From the NCBI RefSeq assembly GCF_000503055.1, contig NZ_AYVY01000001.1, forward strand, positions 537,842-601,841: DNA of 64,000 bases, in the 5' to 3' direction. This document shows positions 43,742 through 53,698 of the stretch, in pieces (position 1 is the stretch's first letter; each line of letters opens with the position of its first letter). The stretch is from Mesorhizobium sp. LSHC420B00 (GTDB lineage: Bacteria; Pseudomonadota; Alphaproteobacteria; Rhizobiales; Rhizobiaceae). The notes under the pieces are model-generated. The model was given only the letters and a program-made list of their open reading frames with translations, was not told the DNA's origin and searched no databases. Both the position numbers and the translations under genes were made by a program.

Positions 43742-45262
43742 ATGCAATCGGATTTCTTCTCGCTCGACAGGATATCGAAGCGCTTCGGCGTCGTGCAGGC
43801 GCTCGACAATGTCTCGATTGCCTTTCGGCCAGGAGAGGTGCTCGCTCTGGTTGGCGAGAATGGCGCCGGCAAATCGACAATGATGCGAATTCTCGAGGGC
43901 GTGTTCGCACCGGACACCGGCACCGTGCTGTATGGCTCCACGCCGATCGTTTTCAGCGAACCGCGCGACAGCCACAGAGCCGGAATACGCGTCATCCATC
44001 AGGAGCCGGAGATCGTTCCGAACCTGACCGTGGCCGAGAACATTTTCGTCGGCGAACTGCCACGGCTGGCAGGCGTCCTGCTCGACTGGCATAGGCTCGA
44101 GGAGCAGACCGACAAGGTGCTTGCGACCTTCGGCATGCAGCAGGATATGCGGGCGCGTCAACTCTGCAGCACGCTCGGTCCGGCACAGCGCCAGATGATC
44201 GAAATCATGCGCGCCATACGTGCTGGCGGCCAGCTGATCGCATTCGATGAGCCGACCTCGTCGCTGACCGACGACGAAGCGCGCCGTCTGTTTTCAGTAA
44301 TTCGGCGGCTGCGCGAAGAGGGCACTTCGATCGTCTACATCTCTCATAGGCTGAACGAGGTCATCGACCTTGCGGATCGCATTGTCGTTTTGCGGGACGG
44401 CCGGCTGGTCGACGATTCCCGCGCGGACGGTGCCAGCGAGCAGACCATAGCCAAACTCATGGTCGGCCGTGACATCGCCGATCTGTTTACGCGCGAGACG
44501 TGGCAATCGGGGCTACCGTTGCTGGAGGTGGCGGGCTTGACCACCGACCACGTCACCGATGTGAGCCTCAAGGTCCGCCGCGGCGAGGTGCTCGGCATTG
44601 CCGGCCTTATGGGTGCGGGTCGATCCGAGCTGGCAAAGGCGATTGTCGGCTATGATCGGCGCCTCGACGGAACCATAACGATGAGCGGCGTGCCCGTTGG
44701 CCCCAACAGTCCGCATGCAGCGATCGTGGCAGGCATCGGCTTCGCCCCCGAAGACCGCAAGCACGAGGCCCTGCTGCTGTTCCGAAGCATTCTTGACAAC
44801 GCCTCGCTTTGCGTGCCCGACAAGACGTCGACCTTCGGCTTCTTCAACCGGCGCAAGGCACTGGAGATCGTCTCACCGCTTGCAGCAAAGATGTCGATCA
44901 AGGCGCCCAACCTCGACGAACAGGTTTCGAAATTGTCGGGTGGCAATCAACAGAAGGTCGTTCTCGCGCGCTGGCTTGCCCGGCAGCCGATGCTTCTCAT
45001 CCTCGACGAGCCGACCCGCGGCATCGACATCGGCGCCAAGGCGGAAATCTATCGCCTGATCGATGAACTCGCCGCAAGCGGTATCGGCATAATCCTGATT
45101 TCCTCGGAAATGCCCGAACTGATCGGGCTCGCCGACAGGGTGCTTGTCATGGCTGGAGGCCGGATCACGGCCGAACTTTCCCGCCCAGACATCGATGAGG
45201 CCACGATCCTGAAGCACGCCATGCCGCAACCTGTAGCATCGCTCGGAGGACAAATTCAGTGA
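43742..45262 (+). CDS. CUT2 sugar ABC transporter ATPase (AraG/RbsA type)
   Basis: This 506-residue protein has two ATPase domains. The first has VGENGAGKSTMMRIL and RQLCSTLGPAQRQM; the second has an altered P-loop (LMGAGRSELAKAI), the signature LSGGNQQKVVLARWLA and LILDEPTRGIDIGAK. This double-cassette form is typical of CUT2 pentose and galactose transporters. The ATG at 43742 was chosen over a TTG three bases earlier. The stop overlaps the permease start. Confidence 0.94.
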   Translation: MQSDFFSLDRISKRFGVVQALDNVSIAFRPGEVLALVGENGAGKSTMMRILEGVFAPDTGTVLYGSTPIVFSEPRDSHRAGIRVIHQEPEIVPNLTVAENIFVGELPRLAGVLLDWHRLEEQTDKVLATFGMQQDMRARQLCSTLGPAQRQMIEIMRAIRAGGQLIAFDEPTSSLTDDEARRLFSVIRRLREEGTSIVYISHRLNEVIDLADRIVVLRDGRLVDDSRADGASEQTIAKLMVGRDIADLFTRETWQSGLPLLEVAGLTTDHVTDVSLKVRRGEVLGIAGLMGAGRSELAKAIVGYDRRLDGTITMSGVPVGPNSPHAAIVAGIGFAPEDRKHEALLLFRSILDNASLCVPDKTSTFGFFNRRKALEIVSPLAAKMSIKAPNLDEQVSKLSGGNQQKVVLARWLARQPMLLILDEPTRGIDIGAKAEIYRLIDELAASGIGIILISSEMPELIGLADRVLVMAGGRITAELSRPDIDEATILKHAMPQPVASLGGQIQ

Positions 45263-46260
45263 ACAGCCTTGAGCTCAGGACAGCAACAACACAAACCGGC
45301 AAAAGACGCCCTTCCTTGCGCATGGCAGAGCGCATCGGCATTCACAACATAAGCCTCCTGGTTGCTCTCGCCATTCTCGTGCTCATTTTCGGCACTCTGA
45401 GAGGCGACGTGTTCTTCTCGAGCCGAAACCTGCTGAACATCGGTCTGGGCATTACCATCCTGGGCGTCCTGGCGATGAGCCAGACCGTGGTCATCGTCGC
45501 CGGCGGGCTTGATATTGCCGTCGGCGCAATCGTCGGTCTGACCACAGTATCGACGGCAATGGCCATCCAGGCGACCGGATCGCCGGCAGCGGGCATTCTT
45601 GCCGGCCTGGTCCTGGGTGGTCTTGCCGGCCTCGTGAACGGCATCATCATCACCTACGGGCGGGTCAACGCTGTCATCGCGACTCTCGGTACGATGGCGA
45701 TCTTCCGCGGCATCGCGTTCATCATATCCGATGGGCAATCGATCGCGATTTTCAGCGACACTTTCCGCTTCATTGGGATCGGACGAATCCTCGGCCTGCC
45801 TCTGCTGATCTGGATTCTTTTGCTGACCGCGATCGTGTTCCATCTCTTCCTTGCCCGCTCGATCGTTGGCCGCAACATCTATGCCCTGGGCGGCAATCCC
45901 GTTGTTGCACGCTTCTCCGGCATCAACATCAACCGCTACCGTGTCGGCATCTACATCATGAGTGGAGTGGCGGCCGGATTGGCCGGGATTCTGTTGGCTG
46001 CCCGTACCGGCTCGGGGCAGCCCGTATCCGGATCCCAAGGCCTGGAACTCGAGGCCATCACAGCGGCCGTTCTGGGTGGCTGCGCCTTGCAGGGCGGTAA
46101 GGGCACGATCGTCGGCGCACTACTGGGCGTCGCCATCATTGGTGTCCTCAACAACGGAATGATACTGACGTCCGTGCCAACCTTCTATCAGTTGCTTGCC
46201 AAGGGCTCGCTGCTGATACTTGCTGTGGTAATTGCCGAGTACCACTTGAACAGGACATGA
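45259..46260 (+). CDS. CUT2 sugar ABC transporter permease (AraH/RbsC type)
   Basis: The 333-residue protein has about eight to ten membrane helices and the CUT2 signatures ALGGNPVVARFSGININRY and GLELEAITAAVLGGCALQGG. The GTG start overlaps the ATPase stop. It forms the homodimeric channel of this transporter. Its stop overlaps the regulator gene. Confidence 0.94.
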   Translation: MNSLELRTATTQTGKRRPSLRMAERIGIHNISLLVALAILVLIFGTLRGDVFFSSRNLLNIGLGITILGVLAMSQTVVIVAGGLDIAVGAIVGLTTVSTAMAIQATGSPAAGILAGLVLGGLAGLVNGIIITYGRVNAVIATLGTMAIFRGIAFIISDGQSIAIFSDTFRFIGIGRILGLPLLIWILLLTAIVFHLFLARSIVGRNIYALGGNPVVARFSGININRYRVGIYIMSGVAAGLAGILLAARTGSGQPVSGSQGLELEAITAAVLGGCALQGGKGTIVGALLGVAIIGVLNNGMILTSVPTFYQLLAKGSLLILAVVIAEYHLNRT

Positions 46261-47063
46261 CGATGGACACGGCGATCGCTTCGACTGGCCAAGGCAAGCA
46301 GGACATTCCTGCCGCAGATGGCGCCACGTCATCGCTCAAGGATCGCATCGCACGCGATCTCGGACAGCGAATCCTCGCCGGCTCCTACGCGCAGCACTCC
46401 GTCTTGCCGACGGAAGCTGAACTTTGCGTTATCTACGGGGCGAGCCGCACGGCGCTTCGCGATGCTCTTCTGACGCTTTCGGCGAAAGGATTGATCGAGG
46501 CACGCAAGCGGGCCGGGACGCGTGTGCGCGTGTCGAGCGAATGGAACAGGCTGGATGCACAGGTTCTGGAATGGATGCGCGATATCGAGCCCGATCTCGA
46601 TTTCGTCCGCGGATTGATCGAGGCGCGGCTGATCATTGAACCCGCGGCCGCCCACCTTGCGGCCAAGATGGCGACGTCAGGCGATCTCGCAGTCATCGAA
46701 GCCGCCTATGAGGCCATGCGCATTGCTCCGCAGGACGACCTTGCTGCGTGTCTCGATGCCGACGTCAGGTTTCATACCGCCATCCTTCGTGCCAGCCGCA
46801 ACCCGGTGTTCGCCAATCTCGGCAATATGCTTGCTGCCGCCCTCAGCTTCTCCTTCCGATTGACCACATCGGCCACCGCTAATTACCAGCAGACGCTGAG
46901 CGCGCATGGCGACGTGCTGGAGGCAATCCGGATGCGCAGGGCCGACGACGCTCACGATCAGATGAAGGCGCTCATCGGGATCGCGTCGAACGACCTCCTT
47001 GCAGTGGCTCGCAAAGGCCGCCATCCACAGCCGATCGCCGCTGCCAAGGCCGATACCGTCTGA
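46257..47063 (+). CDS. FadR-subfamily GntR regulator (FCD domain)
   Basis: This is a 268-residue regulator: winged helix about 28-95 (LPTEAELCVIYGASRTALRD) and an FCD domain about 110-240 with metal-binding residues in DADVRFHTAIL and SAHGDVLEAI. DgoR-type regulators of galactonate metabolism share this form. It is coupled to the permease by ATGA, so it is made with the transporter, and it probably binds the operator at 40616-40629. Confidence 0.92.
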   Translation: MTMDTAIASTGQGKQDIPAADGATSSLKDRIARDLGQRILAGSYAQHSVLPTEAELCVIYGASRTALRDALLTLSAKGLIEARKRAGTRVRVSSEWNRLDAQVLEWMRDIEPDLDFVRGLIEARLIIEPAAAHLAAKMATSGDLAVIEAAYEAMRIAPQDDLAACLDADVRFHTAILRASRNPVFANLGNMLAAALSFSFRLTTSATANYQQTLSAHGDVLEAIRMRRADDAHDQMKALIGIASNDLLAVARKGRHPQPIAAAKADTV

Positions 47064-47068
47064 AACTG

Positions 47069-47944
47069 ATGGTCCGAACGATCAAAATCGGAAGCGGAGA
47101 CCTGTCCGCTGAAATCGTCCCGTCGCTTGGGGCAGGTCTTGCGAGACTGGACCATGGGCGCGTGCCGATCTTCAGGCCTTGGCCAAACGGCGGGAGCAGC
47201 AACCCATTCGACCTTGCCTGCAACCTGCTTTTGCCGTGGTCGAATCGCATCTCGGGCGGCGGATTCACATTCGACTCCAAATTCCACGAACTGCCTGCCA
47301 ATGTTGCAGGCGAGCCATTTCCCGTTCACGGCAATGGATTTTCGAGCGAGTGGGACGTCGACAGCGTAGCGCAAGATAACGCAAAGCTGTCCCTTATCAG
47401 CAAAGGACCCGGCCCATACCGATATCGCGCCGATGTGAGCTACGCGCTAGCCAGACAAGGGCTCGAGCTGAAGCTTCGCATCGTCAATCGGGCCTCGGTC
47501 AGGCTGCCGTTCGGGCTTGGTATCCATCCATGGTTCCCGAGAACGGCACGGACCGCGCTTCATGCGCCGGCCTCGCAGGTTTGTCTCGAACTGCCCAGCC
47601 ATCTCCCCGAACGGTTTGTGGATGTCAAAACCCGTCCCGATTGGGATTTCGGCGCCCCGGCCGTATTGCCGAGCGGATGGATAAACAATCTGTTTGCCGG
47701 CTGGGACGGCGTCGCTACCATATCGTGGCCGGAGCACAGTTGCAGCCTGCGGATTGAAGCTTCGTCGCCCTTGAACTTCTACCTGGTCTATTCGCCATCG
47801 GACGAGAGCGACTTCTTCTGTTTTGAACCGGTCAGTCATGCGGTCGATGCTCACAATCGTGGTTCGATCGACAAATGGAATGGACTGTCGGTGCTTGGCC
47901 CTGGCGAGAGTCTGGCAGCCCGTTGCAGCTTCGCCGTCAATTAG
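47069..47944 (+). CDS. Aldose 1-epimerase (mutarotase) family protein
   Basis: This 291-residue galactose-mutarotase-like beta-sandwich protein has the N-terminal NLLLPWSNRISGGGFTF, His in FPVHGNGFSS, the middle GLGIHPWFPRT with the catalytic His, and Glu in FFCFEPVSHAVDAHN. It would speed anomer conversion for the sugar dehydrogenase of the same operon. It starts 5 bases after the regulator stop. Last gene of the operon. Confidence 0.92.
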   Translation: MVRTIKIGSGDLSAEIVPSLGAGLARLDHGRVPIFRPWPNGGSSNPFDLACNLLLPWSNRISGGGFTFDSKFHELPANVAGEPFPVHGNGFSSEWDVDSVAQDNAKLSLISKGPGPYRYRADVSYALARQGLELKLRIVNRASVRLPFGLGIHPWFPRTARTALHAPASQVCLELPSHLPERFVDVKTRPDWDFGAPAVLPSGWINNLFAGWDGVATISWPEHSCSLRIEASSPLNFYLVYSPSDESDFFCFEPVSHAVDAHNRGSIDKWNGLSVLGPGESLAARCSFAVN

Positions 47945-48158
47945 ACGGACCTCTGCGGCGCCCTCGAGTTGGCGTATGTCGGTGTCGGCCAGCATGTCCG
48001 GTTAGCCGGCTTTTCGTCCAAAGTGAGCTTGGGAAGAGGGAACTCCGGCGACCGGGAACCCGTGAGCCCGTTCGACGTTTGCCGGATGTCGCTGCGCAGT
48101 TTGTCTGCTTGACGGCACGGTACGGGCCTACTCCGAATGTACCTGGCAGATTGGATCA

Positions 48159-48623
48159 ATGACAGATGTTGACCCAAAGGAATTCGTGCTCGCAGGCATC
48201 GTCATGAAGCGACTGGTCTCCGGCGAACAGACGGGAGGCTTGTTGAGTCTCTTCGAAAACCGAAGCGACGGGCAGACGAAAACACCAATCCATGTTCACG
48301 CGAATGACGACGAGACAGTCTACGTCATCGAAGGGCAGTTGGCCGCAATTGTGGCCGGCGAGGTCCGAACGCTCTCGCCCGGTGAGAGCATGTTTTTGAA
48401 GCGCGGCATCCCGCACCAGCTCGTGAATCCCGGCAACCAGCCCGTTCGCTACATCCTGATAGACACGCCAAGTGTGTTCGAGCAGTTCCTCGCCGAAGGT
48501 GGCCATGAACTCGGCAAGGGAGAGGTGGTCGGGCCGCCGACGCCTGCCGATATCGAGCGGCTCAAAGCAGCCGCGCCGAAATTTGGGATTACGCTTCTGC
48601 AAGACTGGCCAGCAAGAGAGTAA
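48159..48623 (+). CDS. Cupin-domain protein
   Basis: This is a 154-residue cupin_2 protein: metal motif PIHVHANDDETVYVIEG, then LKRGIPHQLVNPG with the later His. It lacks a signal peptide. Similar small cupins act as quercetinase-like or sugar-binding enzymes; no function can be assigned. It is convergent with soxG. Confidence 0.87.
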   Translation: MTDVDPKEFVLAGIVMKRLVSGEQTGGLLSLFENRSDGQTKTPIHVHANDDETVYVIEGQLAAIVAGEVRTLSPGESMFLKRGIPHQLVNPGNQPVRYILIDTPSVFEQFLAEGGHELGKGEVVGPPTPADIERLKAAAPKFGITLLQDWPARE

Positions 48624-48689
48624 ACGGTTTCGTGATAGCGGCTTGGATCGGCCGCTAAAGCCGATCCTTGCCCGAGAAACCACCATTGG

Positions 48690-49193
48690 CTAGCCATCCG
48701 CAATCCAATCCGAGAGGCTGCGGGCAAAACTTCGCGGCACGATGAGTTCGCACGCGGCCTCGCCGGTGCGCAGGAAGAGCACGGAGACATGATGGAAGGA
48801 TGTCTGCACGGCGCGGCCCGGAGCGGCGGCCGGCGCGTGCCAGTCGACGGTAATGCAGCCGGACAGAAGCCTTGCGATGTCAGGGCCGGCCATTTTCAAA
48901 CGAACACGACCTTCGCCGAGGGGAACAGAACAGCCGAGATCGGGGTCGACGGAAAGCGCGGGCGCTTGCGTGCCTTCGTCGAGAACCAGCCAGAGGCGGC
49001 GAGGTGCAATGCGGATGATTAGAAGCCCCTTGTGGCGAACGGTCTCTCCGACCGAAGCGGGAAGTTTCGTGCCGAGCGACGCCGAGACGCTCTTTTCGAA
49101 TTGTCTCAGTGTCCCGTCCCAGCCCTCGATCTGGATAAGCGGACAATCGGCCACGGATAGGCTGAAATCCCGAGAAGAGGTCAAGCTAGCCAT
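48690..49193 (-). CDS. soxG: Sarcosine oxidase gamma subunit
   Basis: The 167-residue protein is the small gamma subunit of heterotetrameric sarcosine oxidase, recognisable by MAGPDIARLLSGCITVD and FHHVSVLFLRTGEAACELIV. The start at 49193 overlaps the soxA stop by 8 bases. It closes the minus-strand soxBDAG run. It has no cofactor of its own. Confidence 0.92.
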   Translation of the reverse strand: MASLTSSRDFSLSVADCPLIQIEGWDGTLRQFEKSVSASLGTKLPASVGETVRHKGLLIIRIAPRRLWLVLDEGTQAPALSVDPDLGCSVPLGEGRVRLKMAGPDIARLLSGCITVDWHAPAAAPGRAVQTSFHHVSVLFLRTGEAACELIVPRSFARSLSDWIADG

Positions 49194-52140
49194 GCAGCCG
49201 TTCTCCCTGTGGATCGAGGAATACTGGCGAGACAATGCGGGCGCGAACTGTTTCGGCCTTCATCGGATAGACCGCCACGACCTCGCTTCCTTCTGCCGCG
49301 ACATCGCCGGCAAGCAGGGCCAGCCCGACATAATGGCCGCGCTCGGGGCTGAAAGTGACGGAGGTGATGCGACCGCGCCCATGGCCATAGGGTTTCTCAT
49401 CCGGCAGGAACAGGATGGCGCCGCCGCGCAGGCGTTTTCCGTCCTCGATGCATTCCAGTCCGACCAGGCGCTGCCGGTTGGGCGCCCGGAGGGCAGGGCG
49501 CCGTCGCAGGACGTCGCCGACGAAGCCGCTGCGCTTGCCGGCCATGCGGCCGAGGCCGAGATCGTCGAGCGTCGTGCGTCCATCGATTTCAGGTCCGGCG
49601 ACATGGCTCTTTTCGACGCGCAGCGCACCTAGCGCCTCGACGCCGTAAGGCTTCAGGTCGAATGGTCTGCCGGCTTCGAGCAGACGGCTCCAGAGCTGTT
49701 CACCGGCAGTGGCGCCGGTATAGACTTCGTAAGCGCGCTCGCCGGAATAACTGAGACGTAGGATGCGGAGCGCACGGCCCCCCCATCCGCTTTCGAGTAG
49801 TCCCATATGCGAAAGCGCCGCGTCGGAAACGTCGAGAGCGGGAAACGCTGCATTCAGGATCGCGCGGCTGTTAGGCCCGGCAACCGACATCGCCGCCCAT
49901 TCGTCGCTGACCGAAGTGACGGCCACGCGCAAATCCGGCCAGGCCGTGTCGAGCAGGAATTCGAGACGCGACAGCACATCGGCGGCCTTGGCGGTCGAAG
50001 TGGTCATGAAGAACCGGTTTTCCGCCAGCCGCGTCGTGGTGCCGTCGTCGAAGACGATGCCGTCGTCGCGCAGCATGACGCCGTAGCGGGCGCGGCCGAC
50101 CGCCAGCTTGGCAAAGCCGTTGGCGTAGACGCGGTCGAGGAAGATTGCCGCATCCGGGCCTTGGACGTCGATCTTGCCGAGCGTGGAGATGTCCATCAGC
50201 CCCGCGGCCTGACGTACATTCCGCATTTCGGCGACATAGGCTTCATTCACGTCATGTCCGGACTGCCGGTAGAAATAGGGCCGCATCCAGAGCCCCACCT
50301 CGAGCATCTCGGCGCCGTTGGCCATGTGCCAGTCGTGCATTGGCGTGCGGCGGATCGGCTTGAAATGATGGCCGATGGCGCGCCCGGCAAGCGCCCCGAT
50401 GGCAACCGGCGTATAGGGCGGGCGGAAGGTCGTGACGCCGGTCTCGGGAATCGTTGCGTTGCGCAGCGCCGCCATCGCGGCAAGCGCCGGAAAATTGCTG
50501 GTCTTGCCTTGATCGGTACCCATGCCGAGCGTGGTGTAGCGCTTCAGATGCTCGACCGATTCATAGCCCTCGCGATGGGCGAGTTCGATATCCCTCGTCG
50601 TCACATCCATCTGAAAATCGACGAAGGCTTTTCCATGTCCGACGGAAGGCGCTTCGCGAAGTAGCGTCGTGGCGGTGTCGCCGAGATCGAGTTTGGCCGG
50701 AGCGGGAACCGGCGCCGACTTGCCGCCGGAGGCTGCCGCGTCGATGCCGGCGCGATGACCGTCCTCGATGGCATCGGCAGTTGCATAGGCCCCAATCATC
50801 GCGCCGGCACCTAGCCGGCCGGCCGGAAACGCGCCCGGCACGAAGCCGCCGATATCGTCGCGATAGACAGGTTTGACACCGAGGTGCGAGGTGAGATGCA
50901 CGGTTGGCGACCAGCCGCCGGACACGCAGACCAGGTCGCAGGCGGCCGAGGACTGGCCCTCCGGCCCGTTGAGCGTTACGTGCCTGACGGCATGGCCGCC
51001 GTGCAGGTCGACGATCCGCGTCCCGGCCCGTATCATTACGCCGAGCCGTGCGGCTTCCGCGGCAAGTGCTGCGGGCGGGACTGCGCGCAGATCCGCAACC
51101 GTCACCTCCGCGCCGGCTGCGGCATAGTCGAAGGCGGTGCGCCAGGCACCGTCATTGGTGGTGGCGACAATGATTTTCTTGCCCGGCAGGACAGCGAAAC
51201 GGTTGAGATAGGTCCGGGCGGCTGAGGCAAGCAGGACGCCGGGCCGGTCATTGTTCGAGAACACCATCGGTCGCTCGATGGCGCCAGTGGCGAAAACGAT
51301 CGAGCGGGCGCGCAGCATGGTGACCGTTTGCCGCGCCTCGCCGTTCGGCTTCGGACCGGTTGGATCGCGCTGTTCGACCAGCCCGATGACATTGCCGTCA
51401 TAGCTGCCGAAAGCGGTTGTCCGCTTCATCAGCACGACGGTTTCGAAGCCCTTCAACTCGGCCTCGGCCTGCCTCAACCATGCGGCCGCTGCGCTGTCGG
51501 ACGGTTCCGCCAGAAGCTGGCCGCCAAGCAGGAAATCCTGCTCGATCAGCGCGACCCGCGCCCCGGCCGCGGCGGCTGCCCGCGCTGCTGACAATCCCGC
51601 CGGGCCGCCGCCGACAATTGCGACATCGGCGAAAGCATGACGAACCTCGTAGCGGTCGGGATCCGGGCCGGTGCCGGCTCTGCCCAGACCGGCCGCCTTG
51701 CGGATAAAGTGCTCGTAGAACATCCAGGCGCGGCGCGTCGGGCCCATGAAGGTCTTGTAGTAGAAGCCGGCGGACAGAAACGGCGCCAACAGCCCGTTGA
51801 CGCTTTGTACGTCGAAGGCCAGCGATGGCCAGCGATTCTGGCTTTCCACGTCCATGCTGTTGGCGAGTTCCAGTGTCGTCGCCGGCAGGTTCGGCTCGCG
51901 CCTGCCTGCGATCCCGAGCGTAACCAGCGCATTCGGTTCCTCCGGCCCGGCGGAAAAGATGCCGCGCGGGCGATGATATTTGAAGCTGCGCCCGACGAGA
52001 GTGACGCCGTTGGCGAGCAGCGCGGAGGCAAGGGTGTCGCCGCGATATCCAATCAGCTTGCGGCCGTCGAAGGTGAAATCGAGCGGCACCTCGCGACTGA
52101 TACGGCCACCCACCGGCAGGCGTTTGCGGTTCGAACTCAT
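49186..52140 (-). CDS. soxA: Sarcosine oxidase alpha subunit
   Basis: This is a 984-residue alpha subunit. Order: a ferredoxin-like N-terminal fold without cluster cysteines (15-100), an NAD/FAD-type domain with IVGGGPAGLSAARAAAAAGA (about 165-480), a bridging domain, and a C-terminal GcvT-like tetrahydrofolate domain (about 600-960). It binds NAD and THF and passes the methyl as 5,10-methylene-THF when sarcosine is oxidised to glycine. The ATG at 52140 overlaps the soxD stop. Length is as in known SoxA. Confidence 0.95.
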   Translation of the reverse strand: MSSNRKRLPVGGRISREVPLDFTFDGRKLIGYRGDTLASALLANGVTLVGRSFKYHRPRGIFSAGPEEPNALVTLGIAGRREPNLPATTLELANSMDVESQNRWPSLAFDVQSVNGLLAPFLSAGFYYKTFMGPTRRAWMFYEHFIRKAAGLGRAGTGPDPDRYEVRHAFADVAIVGGGPAGLSAARAAAAAGARVALIEQDFLLGGQLLAEPSDSAAAAWLRQAEAELKGFETVVLMKRTTAFGSYDGNVIGLVEQRDPTGPKPNGEARQTVTMLRARSIVFATGAIERPMVFSNNDRPGVLLASAARTYLNRFAVLPGKKIIVATTNDGAWRTAFDYAAAGAEVTVADLRAVPPAALAAEAARLGVMIRAGTRIVDLHGGHAVRHVTLNGPEGQSSAACDLVCVSGGWSPTVHLTSHLGVKPVYRDDIGGFVPGAFPAGRLGAGAMIGAYATADAIEDGHRAGIDAAASGGKSAPVPAPAKLDLGDTATTLLREAPSVGHGKAFVDFQMDVTTRDIELAHREGYESVEHLKRYTTLGMGTDQGKTSNFPALAAMAALRNATIPETGVTTFRPPYTPVAIGALAGRAIGHHFKPIRRTPMHDWHMANGAEMLEVGLWMRPYFYRQSGHDVNEAYVAEMRNVRQAAGLMDISTLGKIDVQGPDAAIFLDRVYANGFAKLAVGRARYGVMLRDDGIVFDDGTTTRLAENRFFMTTSTAKAADVLSRLEFLLDTAWPDLRVAVTSVSDEWAAMSVAGPNSRAILNAAFPALDVSDAALSHMGLLESGWGGRALRILRLSYSGERAYEVYTGATAGEQLWSRLLEAGRPFDLKPYGVEALGALRVEKSHVAGPEIDGRTTLDDLGLGRMAGKRSGFVGDVLRRRPALRAPNRQRLVGLECIEDGKRLRGGAILFLPDEKPYGHGRGRITSVTFSPERGHYVGLALLAGDVAAEGSEVVAVYPMKAETVRARIVSPVFLDPQGERLHG

Positions 52141-52418
52141 GCCGGTGATTTCCTGAGAGTTGATTTCCTGGCGAAGTCGACTGATGCGACGGCATGGTTG
52201 CGGGTGTCGCGTTCGACCACCAGCCATTGCCGGCAACCGGTCACGTGCTGCCAGTATTCACGGTGCGGGCCGGCCGGGTTTGTCCTGATATAGACGTAAC
52301 GGTACCAGGCCTCCGGATCGGGATCGTCATGGGCCGGACGCGTGACCGAGGCATCGCCGCCGTAGCGGAACTCGTCATGGTCGCGCGGGCCGCAGCAGGG
52401 GCATTCGATGCGCAGCAT
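52137..52418 (-). CDS. soxD: Sarcosine oxidase delta subunit
   Basis: This 93-residue zinc-binding delta subunit has Cys6 and Cys9 in CPCCGPRDHDEF and the second pair in QHVTGCRQW. It begins 13 bases after soxB and overlaps soxA. Small but essential part of the heterotetramer. Confidence 0.94.
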   Translation of the reverse strand: MLRIECPCCGPRDHDEFRYGGDASVTRPAHDDPDPEAWYRYVYIRTNPAGPHREYWQHVTGCRQWLVVERDTRNHAVASVDFARKSTLRKSPA

Positions 52419-52431
52419 TTTGTTCCGCCTC

Positions 52432-53688
52432 CTATTGCAGCCAAGCGGAAGGGCCGACGCCGGCCTCATCGAGCGTGTGGCCGGTGCGGAAACGATCGAG
52501 CCCGTAGGCCGCGATCAAGGGATGCGGCTTGCCGGTGGCGATCGTGTGGGCGAAGCACCAGCCGGAAGCTGGCGTTGCCTTGAAGCCGCCATAGCACCAG
52601 CCGCCGTTGAGATAGAGGCCGTCGATCGGCGTCGGGCAGATGATCGGGCTGGCATCGGGGGTCATGTCCATGACGCCGCCCCAGTGGCGCAGCAGGCGGA
52701 CGCGCGAAATACACGGCATCAATGCAATCGCCGCCTCCGCCACCTCGCGCACGACGCCGAGATTGCCGCGCTGGGCGTAGGAATTGTAGCCGTCGAGATT
52801 GCCGCCGAAGACCAACCCGCCCTTGTCGGACTGGCTGACATAGAAGTGGTCGGCGCCATAGGCGACGACGTGATCTACCAGCGGCTTCAGCGGTTCGGTG
52901 ACAAAGGCTTGCAGGACGTGGCTTTCGATCGGCAGTTCAAGGCCGGCCTTGGCACCGAGCACGGATGTATGCCCGGCAACAGCGAGGCCGACCTTGCCGG
53001 CGCCGATCCGGCCTTTCGTCGTTTCGACGCCGACGATACTGTCGCCGTCGCGGAGGAAGCCTGTCACCTCGCAGTTCTGGATGATGTCGACGCCATGGCT
53101 ATCGGCGGCGCGCGCATAGCCCCAGGCGACGGCGTCGTGGCGTGCCGTGCCCGCCCGGCCCTGGAAGATGGCGCCATGGATCGGGAAGCGGGCAGTGTCG
53201 GAAAAATCGAGATAGGGCACCAGCCGGCGCACCTCTTCGCGGTCGAGGATATCGGCATCGATGCCGTTCAGCCGCATGACGTTGGCGCGGTGGCTGAAAC
53301 CGTCGAGCTGATCGGCCGAATGCGCTGTGACGAGCTGGCCGCGCTGGGAGAACATGACGTTGAAATTCAGCACCCGCGACATGGTCTCCCAGAGCTTCAT
53401 CGAGAATTCGTAGAACTGGGTGTTGCCGTCGAGCAGGTAGTTGGAGCGGATGACGGTGGTGTTGCGGCCGACATTGCCGCCGCCGACATAGCCCTTTTCG
53501 AGCACCGCGACGTTGCGGATACCGTGGTTATCGGCAAGGTAGAAGGCGGTGGCGAGGCCGTGTCCACCGCCGCCGATGACGATCACGTCATAGGACGGTT
53601 TTGGCTCCGCCGCCCGCCAGGCGCGCTGCCAATTCTTCTGGCCAGACAGCGCGTTGCGGAAAATCGAGAGTGCCGAGTAGCGCGCCAT
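52432..53688 (-). CDS. soxB: Sarcosine oxidase beta subunit
   Basis: This 418-residue subunit carries the FAD motif VIVIGGGGHGLATAFYLA and RAGTARHDAVAWGYARA, whose His is the covalent FMN attachment site in known enzymes. It oxidises sarcosine (N-methylglycine). The MARYSALSIFRNAL start at 53688 matches the family start; the 19-residue extension to 53745 is rejected. It lies 10 bases after the M24 gene stop in the same operon. Confidence 0.95.
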   Translation of the reverse strand: MARYSALSIFRNALSGQKNWQRAWRAAEPKPSYDVIVIGGGGHGLATAFYLADNHGIRNVAVLEKGYVGGGNVGRNTTVIRSNYLLDGNTQFYEFSMKLWETMSRVLNFNVMFSQRGQLVTAHSADQLDGFSHRANVMRLNGIDADILDREEVRRLVPYLDFSDTARFPIHGAIFQGRAGTARHDAVAWGYARAADSHGVDIIQNCEVTGFLRDGDSIVGVETTKGRIGAGKVGLAVAGHTSVLGAKAGLELPIESHVLQAFVTEPLKPLVDHVVAYGADHFYVSQSDKGGLVFGGNLDGYNSYAQRGNLGVVREVAEAAIALMPCISRVRLLRHWGGVMDMTPDASPIICPTPIDGLYLNGGWCYGGFKATPASGWCFAHTIATGKPHPLIAAYGLDRFRTGHTLDEAGVGPSAWLQ

Positions 53689-53698
53689 ACGTGCGGGC

